From positions 1-11,058 of the forward strand of contig CANKLK010000063.1 in the NCBI GenBank assembly GCA_947482805.1: a DNA stretch of 11,058 nucleotides, written 5' to 3'. A program made the position numbers and the translations under genes. This DNA comes from Flavobacteriaceae bacterium (GTDB lineage Bacteria > Bacteroidota > Bacteroidia > Flavobacteriales > Flavobacteriaceae). Below, in pieces: positions 1-8,631 of the stretch. Within the stretch, counting starts at the first letter, position 1. Each line of letters begins with the position of its first letter. Below the pieces are notes generated by a model. That model did not search any database. It had not been told where the DNA came from and saw nothing but the letters and a program-made list of their open reading frames with translations.

Positions 1-2049
1 CAAATTCTTCTTAGAATTAATTGAAAAAATTAAATTAGCTGAAGGTAAAAAATCTACTTGATTAGTTTTTGAATTAATAATTTTTTGATCGGTCCTTGCA
101 TTAAGAGTTTGGGTAAAATCTTCCATTCTGACACCCCAAACCAATCTAAATTTTTTATATCGGTTGTCTAACATTAAATAACCCGCATTCAGTTGAGAAC
201 CTGCCTGGTAAGCATCGGATAATTTTGACAATTCAAATAAGGTAAATCCATTAACTCCTGGAGAAAGTACGCCCATGTTTTCTACATTAAAAATAGTTTC
301 ATTGGGCAACGTTAACAAAGAACTGTCAAAACTTCCATTATCTAATAACTGATTGTATTGCAACTGTCGAGCAAAAAAATCCCTATCTCTACTTTGTACA
401 AAAGCTCCCGTTTTTATTTCATTGGTAAAGTCCTCTCCTATAGTAAATTTCTTGCTAATATCAAATTTTCCACCACTAATATTTTCTTTGTTTTCTGAAA
501 AAAACATCCCTCCAGCATAATCAAATCCTCCTATATTTGCTTGCATTACTGCAGTAGGGGTTGAAGCAGGGTCAGTAGGGTCACTAGTAAAATATCTATT
601 GTTTCTTAAATTAGGAATGTTGCGAAAAATATCGCTATAAAAAGCAGACCATCCAATTTTAATTTTTGATGAAGGCAAATAGTGTTCACCACCCAATTGA
701 CCTGAATAAATTCTATTGCTTGTAAACCATCTAATGTCTTCATCAAATATTGGTACATCATTTACATCTTCCTTACCTTGTCTAATAATAACTAAATCTC
801 TAGAATTGAGACTTAATATATTTTTGAAGGTTAAAGAGTTATTTTGGTTAAATTTGAATGAAAAATTGGCTAAAGCACTTGTTAAGACTTGTTGTGAAAA
901 ATTGGCTCCTATATATTTTGTTGTTAGAACAGACGGTTCTTCAGTTCCAGTTTCTTCAAAATCATTATCAACAAACTCATTGATATTATTGGTTAAGTTA
1001 TGAGTAGCCGAAAACATAAACCCAAAAACCTTATCCTTTATGTCATAATTTCTACCTATAGAATATTGAAAACTAGTATTGGGTTTAAATGCTTCGTTTT
1101 TAATACTCCAATCATATTCGAATGTTTTCGCTATCTCCGATCTTTCTGTAGGAGTTAAGGTGTTAAACACTGCTGTACTTGGAATTGCAGAAGGAAAATC
1201 ACGTGTTCCATTATCAAATCCTAACCAATCTGTTGGGCTGCCCTTATACGTTTTTCCTTCTTTGAAAGTAGTAACGGTGTTGTATCCAGAACCTACTGAA
1301 ATGCTTTGAAAATCTTTATCGGGAACTGACTTTGTGTTTACTTGAACAACACCTCCAGCAAATTCTCCAGGAAGATCAGGAGTAGCAGTTTTATTGATAA
1401 TAATGTTATCGAGCATGTTAGAAGGGAATATATCAAAGGAGAAAGCTTTCCTATCAGATTCGGAACTTGGAAGTGGTGATCCATTTAATAAAGATGCGTT
1501 ATATCTATCGTTCAATCCTCTTATGATAACAAAACGATTGTCTTGAATGCTGGCGCCACTTATTCTTTTCAAAACATCGGAAGTATTCTTGTCTGGAGTT
1601 CGTTTAATGGTCTCCGCAGAAATACCATCTGAAACAGTTGCACTATTTTTTTGCATGGTTAGCAATGACTTAACCGATTCCACTTTGGCTTTAGTGGGAG
1701 CTTTAATAACAACTTCGTCCAATTGATTATTTTTTTCAAGCAAGGAAATCGTTAAATTATAAATATCATCAGCTACTACAATAACTTCAGTAATTTCTTT
1801 TTCTTGAAAGGTTAATGCAGTTACTTTAACAATATAAGTTCCCGGTGCTATATTTGAAAAAATAAAACTTCCATTTGCATCCGTAACTCTTGATTTATTC
1901 AATTCTACAATTTTAACTGTTGCTCCAGGCAAAGGCATACCTGTTTTGTCTTCAATAACAGCGCCTTTAATTCCCGATGTTTGAGAATAGATTGAAGTAA
2001 AAGAAAATAAAATAAAAAGGATTGAAAATGAGCGTAAATTTAATTTCAT
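1..2049 (-). CDS. TonB-dependent outer-membrane receptor (5' part, C-terminus outside window)
   Basis: This is an outer-membrane receptor for energised uptake of a substrate that cannot be named from sequence. The frame is open from ATG at 2049 to the left edge (683 codons, no stop), so the last barrel strands are missing. Residues 1-23 are a signal peptide ending in SIYSQ. Residues about 25-100 form a carboxypeptidase-regulatory-like beta-sandwich (GAVIEDKTGMPLPGATVKI, DANGSF). A TonB-box-like LDEVVIKA lies at 110-117. The plug covers about 130-240, with IIRGLNDRY (175-183), LLNGSPLPSSESD and PDLPGEFAGGVVQVNTK (224-240). The rest has alternating beta-barrel patterns rich in aromatics and Asn. 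The plug resembles the general receptor type rather than clearly SusC, and no SusD partner is visible upstream. It lies downstream of the antiporter gene on the same strand, but the 193-bp spacer suggests its own promoter. Family confidence is high; the substrate is unknown. Confidence 0.93.
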   Translation of the reverse strand, partial: MKLNLRSFSILFILFSFTSIYSQTSGIKGAVIEDKTGMPLPGATVKIVELNKSRVTDANGSFIFSNIAPGTYIVKVTALTFQEKEITEVIVVADDIYNLTISLLEKNNQLDEVVIKAPTKAKVESVKSLLTMQKNSATVSDGISAETIKRTPDKNTSDVLKRISGASIQDNRFVIIRGLNDRYNASLLNGSPLPSSESDRKAFSFDIFPSNMLDNIIINKTATPDLPGEFAGGVVQVNTKSVPDKDFQSISVGSGYNTVTTFKEGKTYKGSPTDWLGFDNGTRDFPSAIPSTAVFNTLTPTERSEIAKTFEYDWSIKNEAFKPNTSFQYSIGRNYDIKDKVFGFMFSATHNLTNNINEFVDNDFEETGTEEPSVLTTKYIGANFSQQVLTSALANFSFKFNQNNSLTFKNILSLNSRDLVIIRQGKEDVNDVPIFDEDIRWFTSNRIYSGQLGGEHYLPSSKIKIGWSAFYSDIFRNIPNLRNNRYFTSDPTDPASTPTAVMQANIGGFDYAGGMFFSENKENISGGKFDISKKFTIGEDFTNEIKTGAFVQSRDRDFFARQLQYNQLLDNGSFDSSLLTLPNETIFNVENMGVLSPGVNGFTLFELSKLSDAYQAGSQLNAGYLMLDNRYKKFRLVWGVRMEDFTQTLNARTDQKIINSKTNQVDFLPSANLIFSINSKKNL

Positions 2050-2070
2050 GATATATCTTGTTTAAAAAAA

Positions 2071-2078
2071 CAAAATTA
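2071..2078 (-). promoter_or_regulatory. Possible -7 box of the TonB-receptor gene
   Basis: On the minus strand this reads TAATTTTG, a match to the Bacteroidota -7 consensus TAnnTTTG. It lies 21 bases upstream of the receptor ATG, which would give a short leader. No TTG stands at the usual 17-23 base spacing upstream, so only half of the promoter is supported. Confidence 0.35.
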
Positions 2079-2111
2079 TAATCTGAAGAAAGGATGGTAG
2101 TTATTTAAAAA

Positions 2112-2126
2112 TTAACTAATTGTTAT
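2112..2126. promoter_or_regulatory. Dyad TTAAC-N5-GTTAT, proximal copy
   Basis: This is a 15-bp imperfect palindrome (one mismatch at the outer base) located 63-77 bases upstream of the receptor start. A second, perfect copy of the same architecture lies 64 bp further upstream, about six helical turns away. The paired, phased arrangement suggests operator sites for a dimeric regulator. The regulator is unknown, and the AT-rich context lowers confidence. Confidence 0.4.
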
Positions 2127-2151
2127 ACTATGATAGTTTAAAAGTATATTT

Positions 2152-2207
2152 ATTGTTAATTTTATAAAAGGTAAGTTAACGCACTGTTAAGAACTTAATT
2201 TAACAAT
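2152..2207. promoter_or_regulatory. Distal dyad TTAAC-N5-GTTAA within a wider inverted repeat
   Basis: The core TTAAC-GCACT-GTTAA (2176-2190) is a perfect 5-bp inverted repeat with a 5-bp spacer, matching the proximal copy at 2112-2126. It is flanked by an 8-bp inverted repeat, ATTGTTAA (2152-2159) and TTAACAAT (2200-2207). The block sits in the spacer after the antiporter stop and before the receptor start. It could be an operator cluster for the receptor or a weak structure at the antiporter transcript end. No U-tract typical of an intrinsic terminator follows. Confidence 0.4.
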
Positions 2208-2242
2208 GGCTATAAAAACCAATAATGTGTTTTGAAAATACT

Positions 2243-4513
2243 TTACGGCTTTATAATCAAAACCGAAGGAACATCAGTCAACCAAGAAACCTCATCTTCA
2301 ATAAGTTTTTTCCATGTTTCTAAACTAAAAATTACCAAGTCTTGTTCTAATAAAAACGGTTTGTTAATTTGATTAGGTTGGAAAACTTCAAAATTATTTG
2401 GATGTTTTTCTTCTAAGGCTACTAAAGAGTTTTGGATTGTAAAATTGTTTTTAGTATGTCCATTGTTGTCCAAAATGGTTACAATGGCATTATTGTTATG
2501 TATCAATTTTTGGGCATAATCTATTAGGAACACATCACCAATACTATATAATCCAACAAAAACTTTTTGAACTTCATGTAAATCTTTATCGATAAAAATC
2601 CCAAGTGGCGTTTTTGTCTTAGAAATAATCAATCGAGTTCTGTCATCAAAAGGTGAATTTTCAAACAACCCTTCTTTACCTTTAAATTTATCCAATAATC
2701 TATCCGGGTTGATAATTCTTGTGGTAAAACCAAGTACTTTTCCCAATAGAGTTCCTTCAAAAATAGATTTTCCTAAACCAACCAATACTAAATCATAGTT
2801 TCCTTGATGGGCAATGTCAGCAATATCGGTTTCCATATCATTAGTTGCTTTAAAGATAGTGGTAATAGGTTGGTCTAATTTTTTAGATTCCTTTACAATA
2901 GGTTCAAAGGTTTCCTTTTCATATTCTTCCAAATTATAAGAATGCATTTCATCACTTGCCGTTAAATGCATAGCAGTTACATTCGAAGAATCTGGTTGTT
3001 TTTTGATGAGACTGTTTGCCAAACGCAACAGCGATTTCCCCTTTTGATTGTTGCCAAACGAAATCAGAATATTATAATCAGAACTCCTTTTAACCTCTGA
3101 GGGAATTATGACGTCTTTGGTTTTAAAAATAAAATTGATTAAATCTAATGCGGGACCAGTCATAAAAGTTGTAACCAAAGCCATAATAACCATCATAGTA
3201 AACACTTTTGGTGAAAGCACCCCAAGTTCGTAACCAATGTTCAACACAACCAACTCCATCAATCCACGCGTATTCATCAATGCACCAATGGTCAAACTAT
3301 CGCGCCAACTTTGTCCAACAAATTTTGCCGCCAAAGCACTTCCAAAGAATTTCCCGGCTACAGCTACTAGAATAATAAATCCAGTAATTTTCCACAAATG
3401 AGGTTCGTTTATTAATCCAATTTCTGTTCGTAATCCTGTAAAAACAAAGAACAACGGCAATAATAAAATCAGAGAAACATCTTCTACTTTTTCGATAAAA
3501 ACATTTCGAAATTTTGCGATGTCTGGCATAATGACTCCCGTCATAAAAGCACCAAACAATGCATGAATACCAATGATTTCAGTTAAATAAGATGAAACAA
3601 TAAGGGTCAGAAAAAATATAGCAACAACCGATTTTTTGATGTTATCTTTTTTTGCATATAACTCCCCTATTCGCTTTAAAAATGGTTTCACCACAAAAAG
3701 CATCATTAGAACATAACCAACAGATAAGCCGATAACATACAAAGAACTAACAAAACTCCCTGCTTTTACGATGGCAATAACTGCTGCCAATAAACACCAG
3801 GCTGTAATATCATCTGCTGCTGCACAAGTGATCACAATGGTTCCTAATCGGGTTTTGTGAATGCCTCGCTCTTGAACAATACGTGCAAGGACCGGAAATG
3901 CAGTGATACTCATAGCAATTCCCATAAATAAACTAAATGACAAAAATTCAACTCCAGCCGGCGCAAACTGATGATAGATGTAATAAGACAATCCAATTCC
4001 CAAAGCAAACGGAATTACAATACTCGCATGACTAATTACAACTGCATCGTTGGCTTTATTTTTAAGAACTTTCAAGTCTAATTCCATACCCACAACAAAC
4101 ATGAAAAGAATTAAACCAATCTGACTCAACAATTGAAGATTTCCAAGAGAAGCAAGAGGGAACAACGCCTCTTTCATATCAGGAAAGTACAATCCAAAAA
4201 GAGATGGACCAAGTACAATTCCGGCAATGATTTCACCAATAACAGAAGGTTGCCCAATTTTTCTGAAAATCCAGCCAAAAATTCGGGCCACCAAAACAAT
4301 CGTAATAATTTGGAATAACAACAATGCTAATGGATGCTGTAAATTGTGAAATAAGGAAGAAAGGAACTGAACCCACTGACTATCGTTGGATGATGGAGAA
4401 ACAATTTTTCTGCCAACTTCCAACAGTTTGCCTTGTTCAACAATTCTATACATCAAATAGATGAATCCACCCGTAATGAAAATATAAAATAAAGAGTTTT
4501 TAAAATTTCTCAT
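2243..4513 (-). CDS. CPA2-family cation/H+ antiporter with C-terminal USP-like tail
   Basis: This is an inner-membrane Na+ or K+/H+ exchanger of the CPA2 (KefB/NapA/plant CHX-like) superfamily, 756 residues. An extra N-terminal helix (about 8-24) precedes the Na_H_exchanger domain (about 62-465). The domain carries GEIIAGIVLGPS (93-104), the unwound-helix motif SITAFPVLARI (202-212), the ion-binding pair D234-D235 in CAAADDITAW, FGAFMTGVIMPD and NTRGLMELVVLN. The paired Asp is typical of the CPA2 transport site. Residues about 478-600 and 626-756 look like two tandem universal-stress-protein-like folds, as in plant CHX proteins, but I do not see a clear ATP-binding glycine motif. No Kef-type NAD-binding (RCK) domain is visible. 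It is divergent from the MMPL gene. The start at 4513 keeps the first helix; a promoter-like box directly upstream raises the alternative start ATG 4453. Confidence 0.92.
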   Translation of the reverse strand: MRNFKNSLFYIFITGGFIYLMYRIVEQGKLLEVGRKIVSPSSNDSQWVQFLSSLFHNLQHPLALLLFQIITIVLVARIFGWIFRKIGQPSVIGEIIAGIVLGPSLFGLYFPDMKEALFPLASLGNLQLLSQIGLILFMFVVGMELDLKVLKNKANDAVVISHASIVIPFALGIGLSYYIYHQFAPAGVEFLSFSLFMGIAMSITAFPVLARIVQERGIHKTRLGTIVITCAAADDITAWCLLAAVIAIVKAGSFVSSLYVIGLSVGYVLMMLFVVKPFLKRIGELYAKKDNIKKSVVAIFFLTLIVSSYLTEIIGIHALFGAFMTGVIMPDIAKFRNVFIEKVEDVSLILLLPLFFVFTGLRTEIGLINEPHLWKITGFIILVAVAGKFFGSALAAKFVGQSWRDSLTIGALMNTRGLMELVVLNIGYELGVLSPKVFTMMVIMALVTTFMTGPALDLINFIFKTKDVIIPSEVKRSSDYNILISFGNNQKGKSLLRLANSLIKKQPDSSNVTAMHLTASDEMHSYNLEEYEKETFEPIVKESKKLDQPITTIFKATNDMETDIADIAHQGNYDLVLVGLGKSIFEGTLLGKVLGFTTRIINPDRLLDKFKGKEGLFENSPFDDRTRLIISKTKTPLGIFIDKDLHEVQKVFVGLYSIGDVFLIDYAQKLIHNNNAIVTILDNNGHTKNNFTIQNSLVALEEKHPNNFEVFQPNQINKPFLLEQDLVIFSLETWKKLIEDEVSWLTDVPSVLIIKP

Positions 4514-4514
4514 C

Positions 4515-4543
4515 CAAAAATAGCTACTGCTTATTCATACAAA
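4515..4543 (-). promoter_or_regulatory. Candidate antiporter promoter (TTTG-N17-TATTTTTG)
   Basis: On the minus strand TTTG (4543-4540) is followed after 17 bases by TATTTTTG (4522-4515). This fits the Bacteroidota pattern TTTG / TAnnTTTG at accepted spacing. The -7 box ends one base before the ATG at 4513, so transcription would begin inside codons 1-3. Either this match is accidental in AT-rich DNA or translation starts at ATG 4453. Confidence 0.35.
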
Positions 4544-4562
4544 GATGCTAAAAACAAGCTAA

Positions 4563-4579
4563 TTTTTTTATTTTTTTTT
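4563..4579. repeat. T-tracts (T7-A-T9) in the divergent spacer
   Basis: Seven T, one A and nine T follow each other between the antiporter and MMPL genes, flanked on both sides by AAGCTA (4556-4561 and 4580-4585). Such tracts bend DNA and can act as upstream promoter elements. No hairpin precedes the tract, so it is not a terminator. The rest of the 184-bp spacer holds the elements listed separately and no gene. Confidence 0.45.
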
Positions 4580-4647
4580 AAGCTATTAACAATTATTTAA
4601 AAATAGTCATTTAAAGTCTCATAAATTAACGAAATCTTTATGCAAAT

Positions 4648-4665
4648 CGACAACTTCTTTTGTCG
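4648..4665. promoter_or_regulatory. Perfect dyad CGACAA-N6-TTGTCG
   Basis: A perfect 6-bp inverted repeat with a 6-bp spacer ends seven bases upstream of the -7 box at 4673. If that box is real, the dyad occupies the spacer and -33 region of the MMPL promoter, a place where a bound repressor would block RNA polymerase. The protein that might bind it is unknown. Confidence 0.45.
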
Positions 4666-4672
4666 TTTTGAT

Positions 4673-4680
4673 TACCTTTG
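4673..4680 (+). promoter_or_regulatory. Candidate -7 box of the MMPL gene
   Basis: TACCTTTG matches TAnnTTTG and ends 17 bases before ATG 4698, predicting a short leader. It overlaps the upstream in-frame ATG at 4668, which argues that 4668 is not the translation start. No TTG is found at the expected -33 spacing; a dyad occupies that stretch instead. Confidence 0.45.
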
Positions 4681-4697
4681 CAACCCATTTTGGACTT

Positions 4698-7118
4698 ATG
4701 AAAAAGTTGTTAGGTATTGGTTTTTGGGAATTTATCGCTCGGATAATCTTAAGAAATCGTATTGCTATTATAGTTGGTATTCTTGTCGCTACAGGAATGC
4801 TCATAACGCAATTCAAATACATACGGTTTACACAAACTGAAGCCAATTTAATACCTGCTGACGACAAAGTAAATGTAGATTACGACAAATTCCTGAGTCA
4901 TTTTGGTGAAGAAGGAAATCTAATTGTCATTGCTACTAAAGACAAAAAACTATTTACCCCGAAAGTTTATGGTGAATGGCGCGATTTGATGAATACTATC
5001 AAGTCAAGTAAAGAAGTGAGTCTGGTCGTTTCCGTAGATAATCTGCAAAAGCTTACCAAAAATGATTCGCTTGAAAAATTCGAATTAAAACCATTGGTGG
5101 ATAATAGCAAAATTCAGGATGATAAGTATCTAAAACAAATTCAAAAAGAAATATTCACCAAGCTGCCTTTTTATGAAGGTTTGCTGTTCAACAAAAAAAC
5201 GGGTGCAATCCGCTCTGCCATTTACTTAGACAAAAAAATTGTCAATACGAAAGCCCGAAAGGAATACATTTTAAACAATTTAATTCCGGCGCTGAACAAA
5301 TTTAAAAAAACAACCGGAATCGAATTACATACTTCAGGTATGCCTTACATCCGAACACTGAATGCCAAAACCATTATCGACGAAATTGGATTGTTTATTG
5401 GCGCCGCTTTGCTTATCACTTCGCTGATTTTCTATTACTTTTTCCGTTCGTTCAGAGCAACAATGGCGTCACTTATTGTCGTAATTATAGGTGTAGTGTG
5501 GTCGTTTGGAATTATTGGCGTATTGGGTTACGAGATTACAGTGTTAACTGCTTTAGTCCCAACATTGGTTATCGTAATCGGAATACCAAATTGTATTTTC
5601 TTTATCAATAAATACCATCAGGAATACCACAAACATTCCAATAAAGCCAAAGCCTTACAGCGTGTAATTACCAAAACCGGTACGGCAACATTGATGACCA
5701 ATATTACAACGGCAGTTGGTTTTGCAACATTTATAATAACCAATAATGTATTGTTGAGAGAATTTGGCGTAGTAACCACCATAAATATATTGGCTATCTA
5801 TTTACTGAGTTTGCTCATTATTCCTGTCTTCTTCAGTTATATTCCGCCCCCAATTCAGAGACATCTCGGACATTTAGAACGTGAATCTTTAACTTCATTT
5901 TTGAGATGGATTGTAAACACTGTAAAATACAACCGGATTGGCGTATATATTACTGCTGTTTGTTTGCTTGTTTTTGGAATTATCGGTATCTACAAAATCA
6001 AGGTTTCGGGAAGCATATTGGAAGACATGCCTAAAAAGACAGCGTTTTTTGATGATATTCGTTTCTTCGAAAGGGAATTTGATGGGGTGCTTCCTTTGGA
6101 AATCATGATTGATACCAAAAGAAAGAATGGTGCAATGAAGCTTTCTAATCTCAGAAAAATGGAAGAATTGGAACACACGATTACCGATATTCCTGAGCTT
6201 TCAAAACCATTGTCTGTCGTAAATATTGCTAAAAGCTTCAATCAAGCGTATTACAATGGAAATCCGGATTTTTTCACCTTGCCAACATCTCAAGAAGAAA
6301 TTTTCCTATTGCCCTATATCAAAAACTCACTCAAAAACAACAAAGACAATCAACTGAAAAGTTATATTACTGCAGATGGAAGAGTAGCGAGAATGACAAC
6401 ATTTATCAAAGACGAAAACGGCGAACGAATGGAAGCTATTGAAGCACATATTAGAAATAAAGTGAATAAATTATTCCCTTCACCAAGATATGAAGTTATC
6501 ATAACGGGGAAAGCATCGGTATTCCAAAAAGGAACTAACTATTTATTGGACAATTTACTGTCGTCATTATTGTTTGCCTTTTTCCTAACCGGAGCTTTGG
6601 TTGCTATTATGTTCCGATCGTTCAAGATGGTTTTGGTTTCGATAATTCCAAATCTTCTACCTTTATTAATGACGGCCGGATTGATGGGCTTTTTGGGTAT
6701 TCCGTTAAAACCTTCAACGTTATTAGTTTTCGGAATTGCTTTTGGAATGTCGGTCGATGATACCTTACGCTTTTTGGCACAATACCGACTGGAATTATCG
6801 CGCAACGATTGGAAAATAAAGAAATCCGTTTTTGCCACGTTTGACGATGCCGGAATCAGCATGTTCTATACTTCAATCATTTTGTTCTTCGGATTCTCGG
6901 TATTTATGTTATCGAGTTTTGGCGGAACGGTTGCTTTAGGTGGATTAGTTGCACTAACCTTATTTTTCGGAATGTTGTCTAATTTGGTTTTGCTACCATC
7001 ATTGGTTCTGACCTTGAATAAAACTTTGGCGAATCAACAAGATTTACCAGAACCAACAATCGATATTTTGGAACGCTCTGATGAGGAAATAGACGAACTG
7101 GAAAAGAACAATAAATAA
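4698..7118 (+). CDS. MMPL/RND-superfamily exporter (Patched/HpnN-like architecture)
   Basis: This is an inner-membrane, proton-driven transporter of 806 residues with the duplicated RND plan: one helix (about 20-38), a periplasmic domain, then a helix cluster (about 230-395). The pattern repeats with a helix at about 414-434, a second periplasmic domain and helices from about 618 to 780. The second half carries the proton-relay pair D687-D688 in GMSVDDTLRFLAQY. The first half has P297-N298 at the matching place in GIPNCIFFINKY, so only one half keeps the acidic pair. Length and loops fit predicted RND exporters of the COG1033 type, whose relatives move lipids, hopanoids or sterols. The substrate here is unknown. 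No adaptor or outer-membrane channel gene is adjacent. ATG 4698 is preferred over ATG 4668 because the latter overlaps a promoter-like box and adds a polar stretch. The C-terminus is acidic. Confidence 0.88.
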   Translation: MKKLLGIGFWEFIARIILRNRIAIIVGILVATGMLITQFKYIRFTQTEANLIPADDKVNVDYDKFLSHFGEEGNLIVIATKDKKLFTPKVYGEWRDLMNTIKSSKEVSLVVSVDNLQKLTKNDSLEKFELKPLVDNSKIQDDKYLKQIQKEIFTKLPFYEGLLFNKKTGAIRSAIYLDKKIVNTKARKEYILNNLIPALNKFKKTTGIELHTSGMPYIRTLNAKTIIDEIGLFIGAALLITSLIFYYFFRSFRATMASLIVVIIGVVWSFGIIGVLGYEITVLTALVPTLVIVIGIPNCIFFINKYHQEYHKHSNKAKALQRVITKTGTATLMTNITTAVGFATFIITNNVLLREFGVVTTINILAIYLLSLLIIPVFFSYIPPPIQRHLGHLERESLTSFLRWIVNTVKYNRIGVYITAVCLLVFGIIGIYKIKVSGSILEDMPKKTAFFDDIRFFEREFDGVLPLEIMIDTKRKNGAMKLSNLRKMEELEHTITDIPELSKPLSVVNIAKSFNQAYYNGNPDFFTLPTSQEEIFLLPYIKNSLKNNKDNQLKSYITADGRVARMTTFIKDENGERMEAIEAHIRNKVNKLFPSPRYEVIITGKASVFQKGTNYLLDNLLSSLLFAFFLTGALVAIMFRSFKMVLVSIIPNLLPLLMTAGLMGFLGIPLKPSTLLVFGIAFGMSVDDTLRFLAQYRLELSRNDWKIKKSVFATFDDAGISMFYTSIILFFGFSVFMLSSFGGTVALGGLVALTLFFGMLSNLVLLPSLVLTLNKTLANQQDLPEPTIDILERSDEEIDELEKNNK

Positions 7119-7128
7119 TTTATATTTG
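7098..7128 (+). promoter_or_regulatory. Candidate asnS promoter (CTG-N20-TATATTTG)
   Basis: TATATTTG (7121-7128) is a full match to TAnnTTTG and begins two bases after the MMPL stop codon. CTG at 7098-7100 is a one-mismatch -33 element at 20-base spacing. Start of transcription near 7135 would leave a leader of about 43 bases before ATG 7178. The identical octamer serves the promoter at 10259. It suggests that asnS and rpoN can be expressed independently of the exporter. Confidence 0.55.
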
Positions 7129-7177
7129 CGTTTAGATTATAACATCTACTATTTAAAATTTAATATCTGATATATAA

Positions 7178-8623
7178 ATGAAACATACAAAAGTTAAAAG
7201 CTTACTTAACAGTGAAACTACAATTTCAGAAGTAAATGCAAAAGGTTGGGTAAGAACTTTTAGAAACAATCAATTTATAGCGCTGAACGATGGTTCGACA
7301 ATAAATAATATTCAGTGTGTTGTTGATTTTGAAAACACACCTGAAGAAACATTGAAAAGAATCACAACTGGAGCCGCTGTTTCGGTAATTGGAGCTTTGG
7401 TAGAAAGCAAAGGTGCTGGACAGAAATACGAAATCCAAGTTTCTAAATTAGAAATTTTGGGCGATTCTGATGCTGAGAAATTCCCGATGCAACCAAAGAA
7501 ACATTCATTGGAGTTCTTGCGTGAAAATGCGCATTTAAGAGTTCGAACTAATGCTTTCGGAGCGATTATGAGAGTACGTTCCGTTTTGGCTCATGCCGTT
7601 CATACGTATTTTCAGGAAAAAGGATTTGTATATGTAAATACGCCGGTTATTACAGGAGCTGATGCTGAAGGTGCTGGAGAAATGTTTCAGGTAACTTCAT
7701 TGCCATTAGACAATTTACCAAAAAACGAAGAAGGAAACATCGATTACAAAAAAGATTTCTTTGGAAAACACACAAACTTAACCGTTTCTGGTCAGTTGGA
7801 AGGTGAAACATTCGCCATGGCATTGGGTCAAATTTATACTTTCGGACCTACTTTCCGTGCAGAGAATTCAAATACATCCCGTCACTTAGCGGAATTTTGG
7901 ATGATTGAACCGGAAGTGGCTTTCAATGATTTGAATGACAATATGGATTTGGCAGAAGATTTTATCCAATACGTTATTAAATATACTATGGATAAATGTC
8001 AAGACGATTTGAAGTTTTTAGAAAGTCGTTTAGCGGAAGAAGAAAAACAAAAACCACAAGCGGAAAGAAGTGAGATGAGTTTGTTAGAGAAATTAAATTT
8101 CGTTTTAGAGAATAATTTCAAACGAGTTTCTTATACCGAAGCCATTGATATTTTAAGAGATTCTACTCCGAATAAAAAGAAGAAATTTAATTACATCATA
8201 AACGAATGGGGAGCCGACTTACAATCAGAACACGAAAGGTATTTAGTTGAAAAACATTTTAAATGTCCGGTGATTTTATTTGATTATCCCGCAAATATTA
8301 AAGCGTTTTATATGCGTTTGAACGACAATACCGAACCTGGTAAAGAAACCGTTCGCGCTATGGATATATTATTCCCTGGTATCGGAGAAATCGTTGGAGG
8401 TTCACAAAGAGAAGAACGTTACGATGTTCTGGTTGAAAAAATGAAAGCCTTAGGAATTGACGAAGAAGAACTTTGGTGGTATTTAGATACCCGAAGATTC
8501 GGTTCAGCTGTTCATTCAGGTTTCGGTTTAGGATTTGAAAGATTGGTGTTGTTTGTAACGGGAATGACCAACATCCGCGATGTAATTCCATTTCCAAGAA
8601 CGCCACAAAATGCAGAATTTTAA
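7178..8623 (+). CDS. asnS: Asparagine--tRNA ligase
   Basis: This cytoplasmic class IIb aminoacyl-tRNA synthetase charges tRNA-Asn with asparagine using ATP. The 481 residues begin with an OB-fold anticodon-binding domain ([18 protein letters not shown], about 23-40). The catalytic core contains motif 1 around [24 protein letters not shown], motif 2 [15 protein letters not shown] (222-236) and motif 3 GLGFER (450-455), closing with [15 protein letters not shown]. These stretches are nearly identical to the E. coli enzyme as I recall it. The AENSNTSRH loop and the ending PRTPxNAxF indicate AsnRS rather than AspRS. Compared with E. coli, there is a charged insertion of about 15 residues near 285-300 ([15 protein letters not shown]). 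It lies 59 bases after the exporter gene and 79 bases before rpoN. ATG 7178 has no clear ribosome-binding site, which is normal for this phylum. Confidence 0.98.
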   Translation: MKHTKVKSLLNSETTISEVNAKGWVRTFRNNQFIALNDGSTINNIQCVVDFENTPEETLKRITTGAAVSVIGALVESKGAGQKYEIQVSKLEILGDSDAEKFPMQPKKHSLEFLRENAHLRVRTNAFGAIMRVRSVLAHAVHTYFQEKGFVYVNTPVITGADAEGAGEMFQVTSLPLDNLPKNEEGNIDYKKDFFGKHTNLTVSGQLEGETFAMALGQIYTFGPTFRAENSNTSRHLAEFWMIEPEVAFNDLNDNMDLAEDFIQYVIKYTMDKCQDDLKFLESRLAEEEKQKPQAERSEMSLLEKLNFVLENNFKRVSYTEAIDILRDSTPNKKKKFNYIINEWGADLQSEHERYLVEKHFKCPVILFDYPANIKAFYMRLNDNTEPGKETVRAMDILFPGIGEIVGGSQREERYDVLVEKMKALGIDEEELWWYLDTRRFGSAVHSGFGLGFERLVLFVTGMTNIRDVIPFPRTPQNAEF

Positions 8624-8631
8624 AAATGTTC

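Noticed and set aside
716..1309. Two plus-strand open frames inside the TonB-receptor region
   Set aside because: The minus strand encodes a continuous receptor with recognisable plug motifs there; the plus frames have no recognisable domains and no promoter.
2050..2242. A small gene or SusD-like partner between the antiporter and receptor genes
   Set aside because: The stretch is AT-rich with many stops in all frames and is far too short for SusD.
4563..4579. T-tract as an intrinsic terminator
   Set aside because: No stable hairpin precedes it on either strand and it lies between divergent starts, where no transcript should end.
4619..4867. Short frames on both strands across the divergent spacer and the first MMPL codons
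   Set aside because: They overlap the promoter region and the well-supported MMPL N-terminus, and show no domain or start signal.
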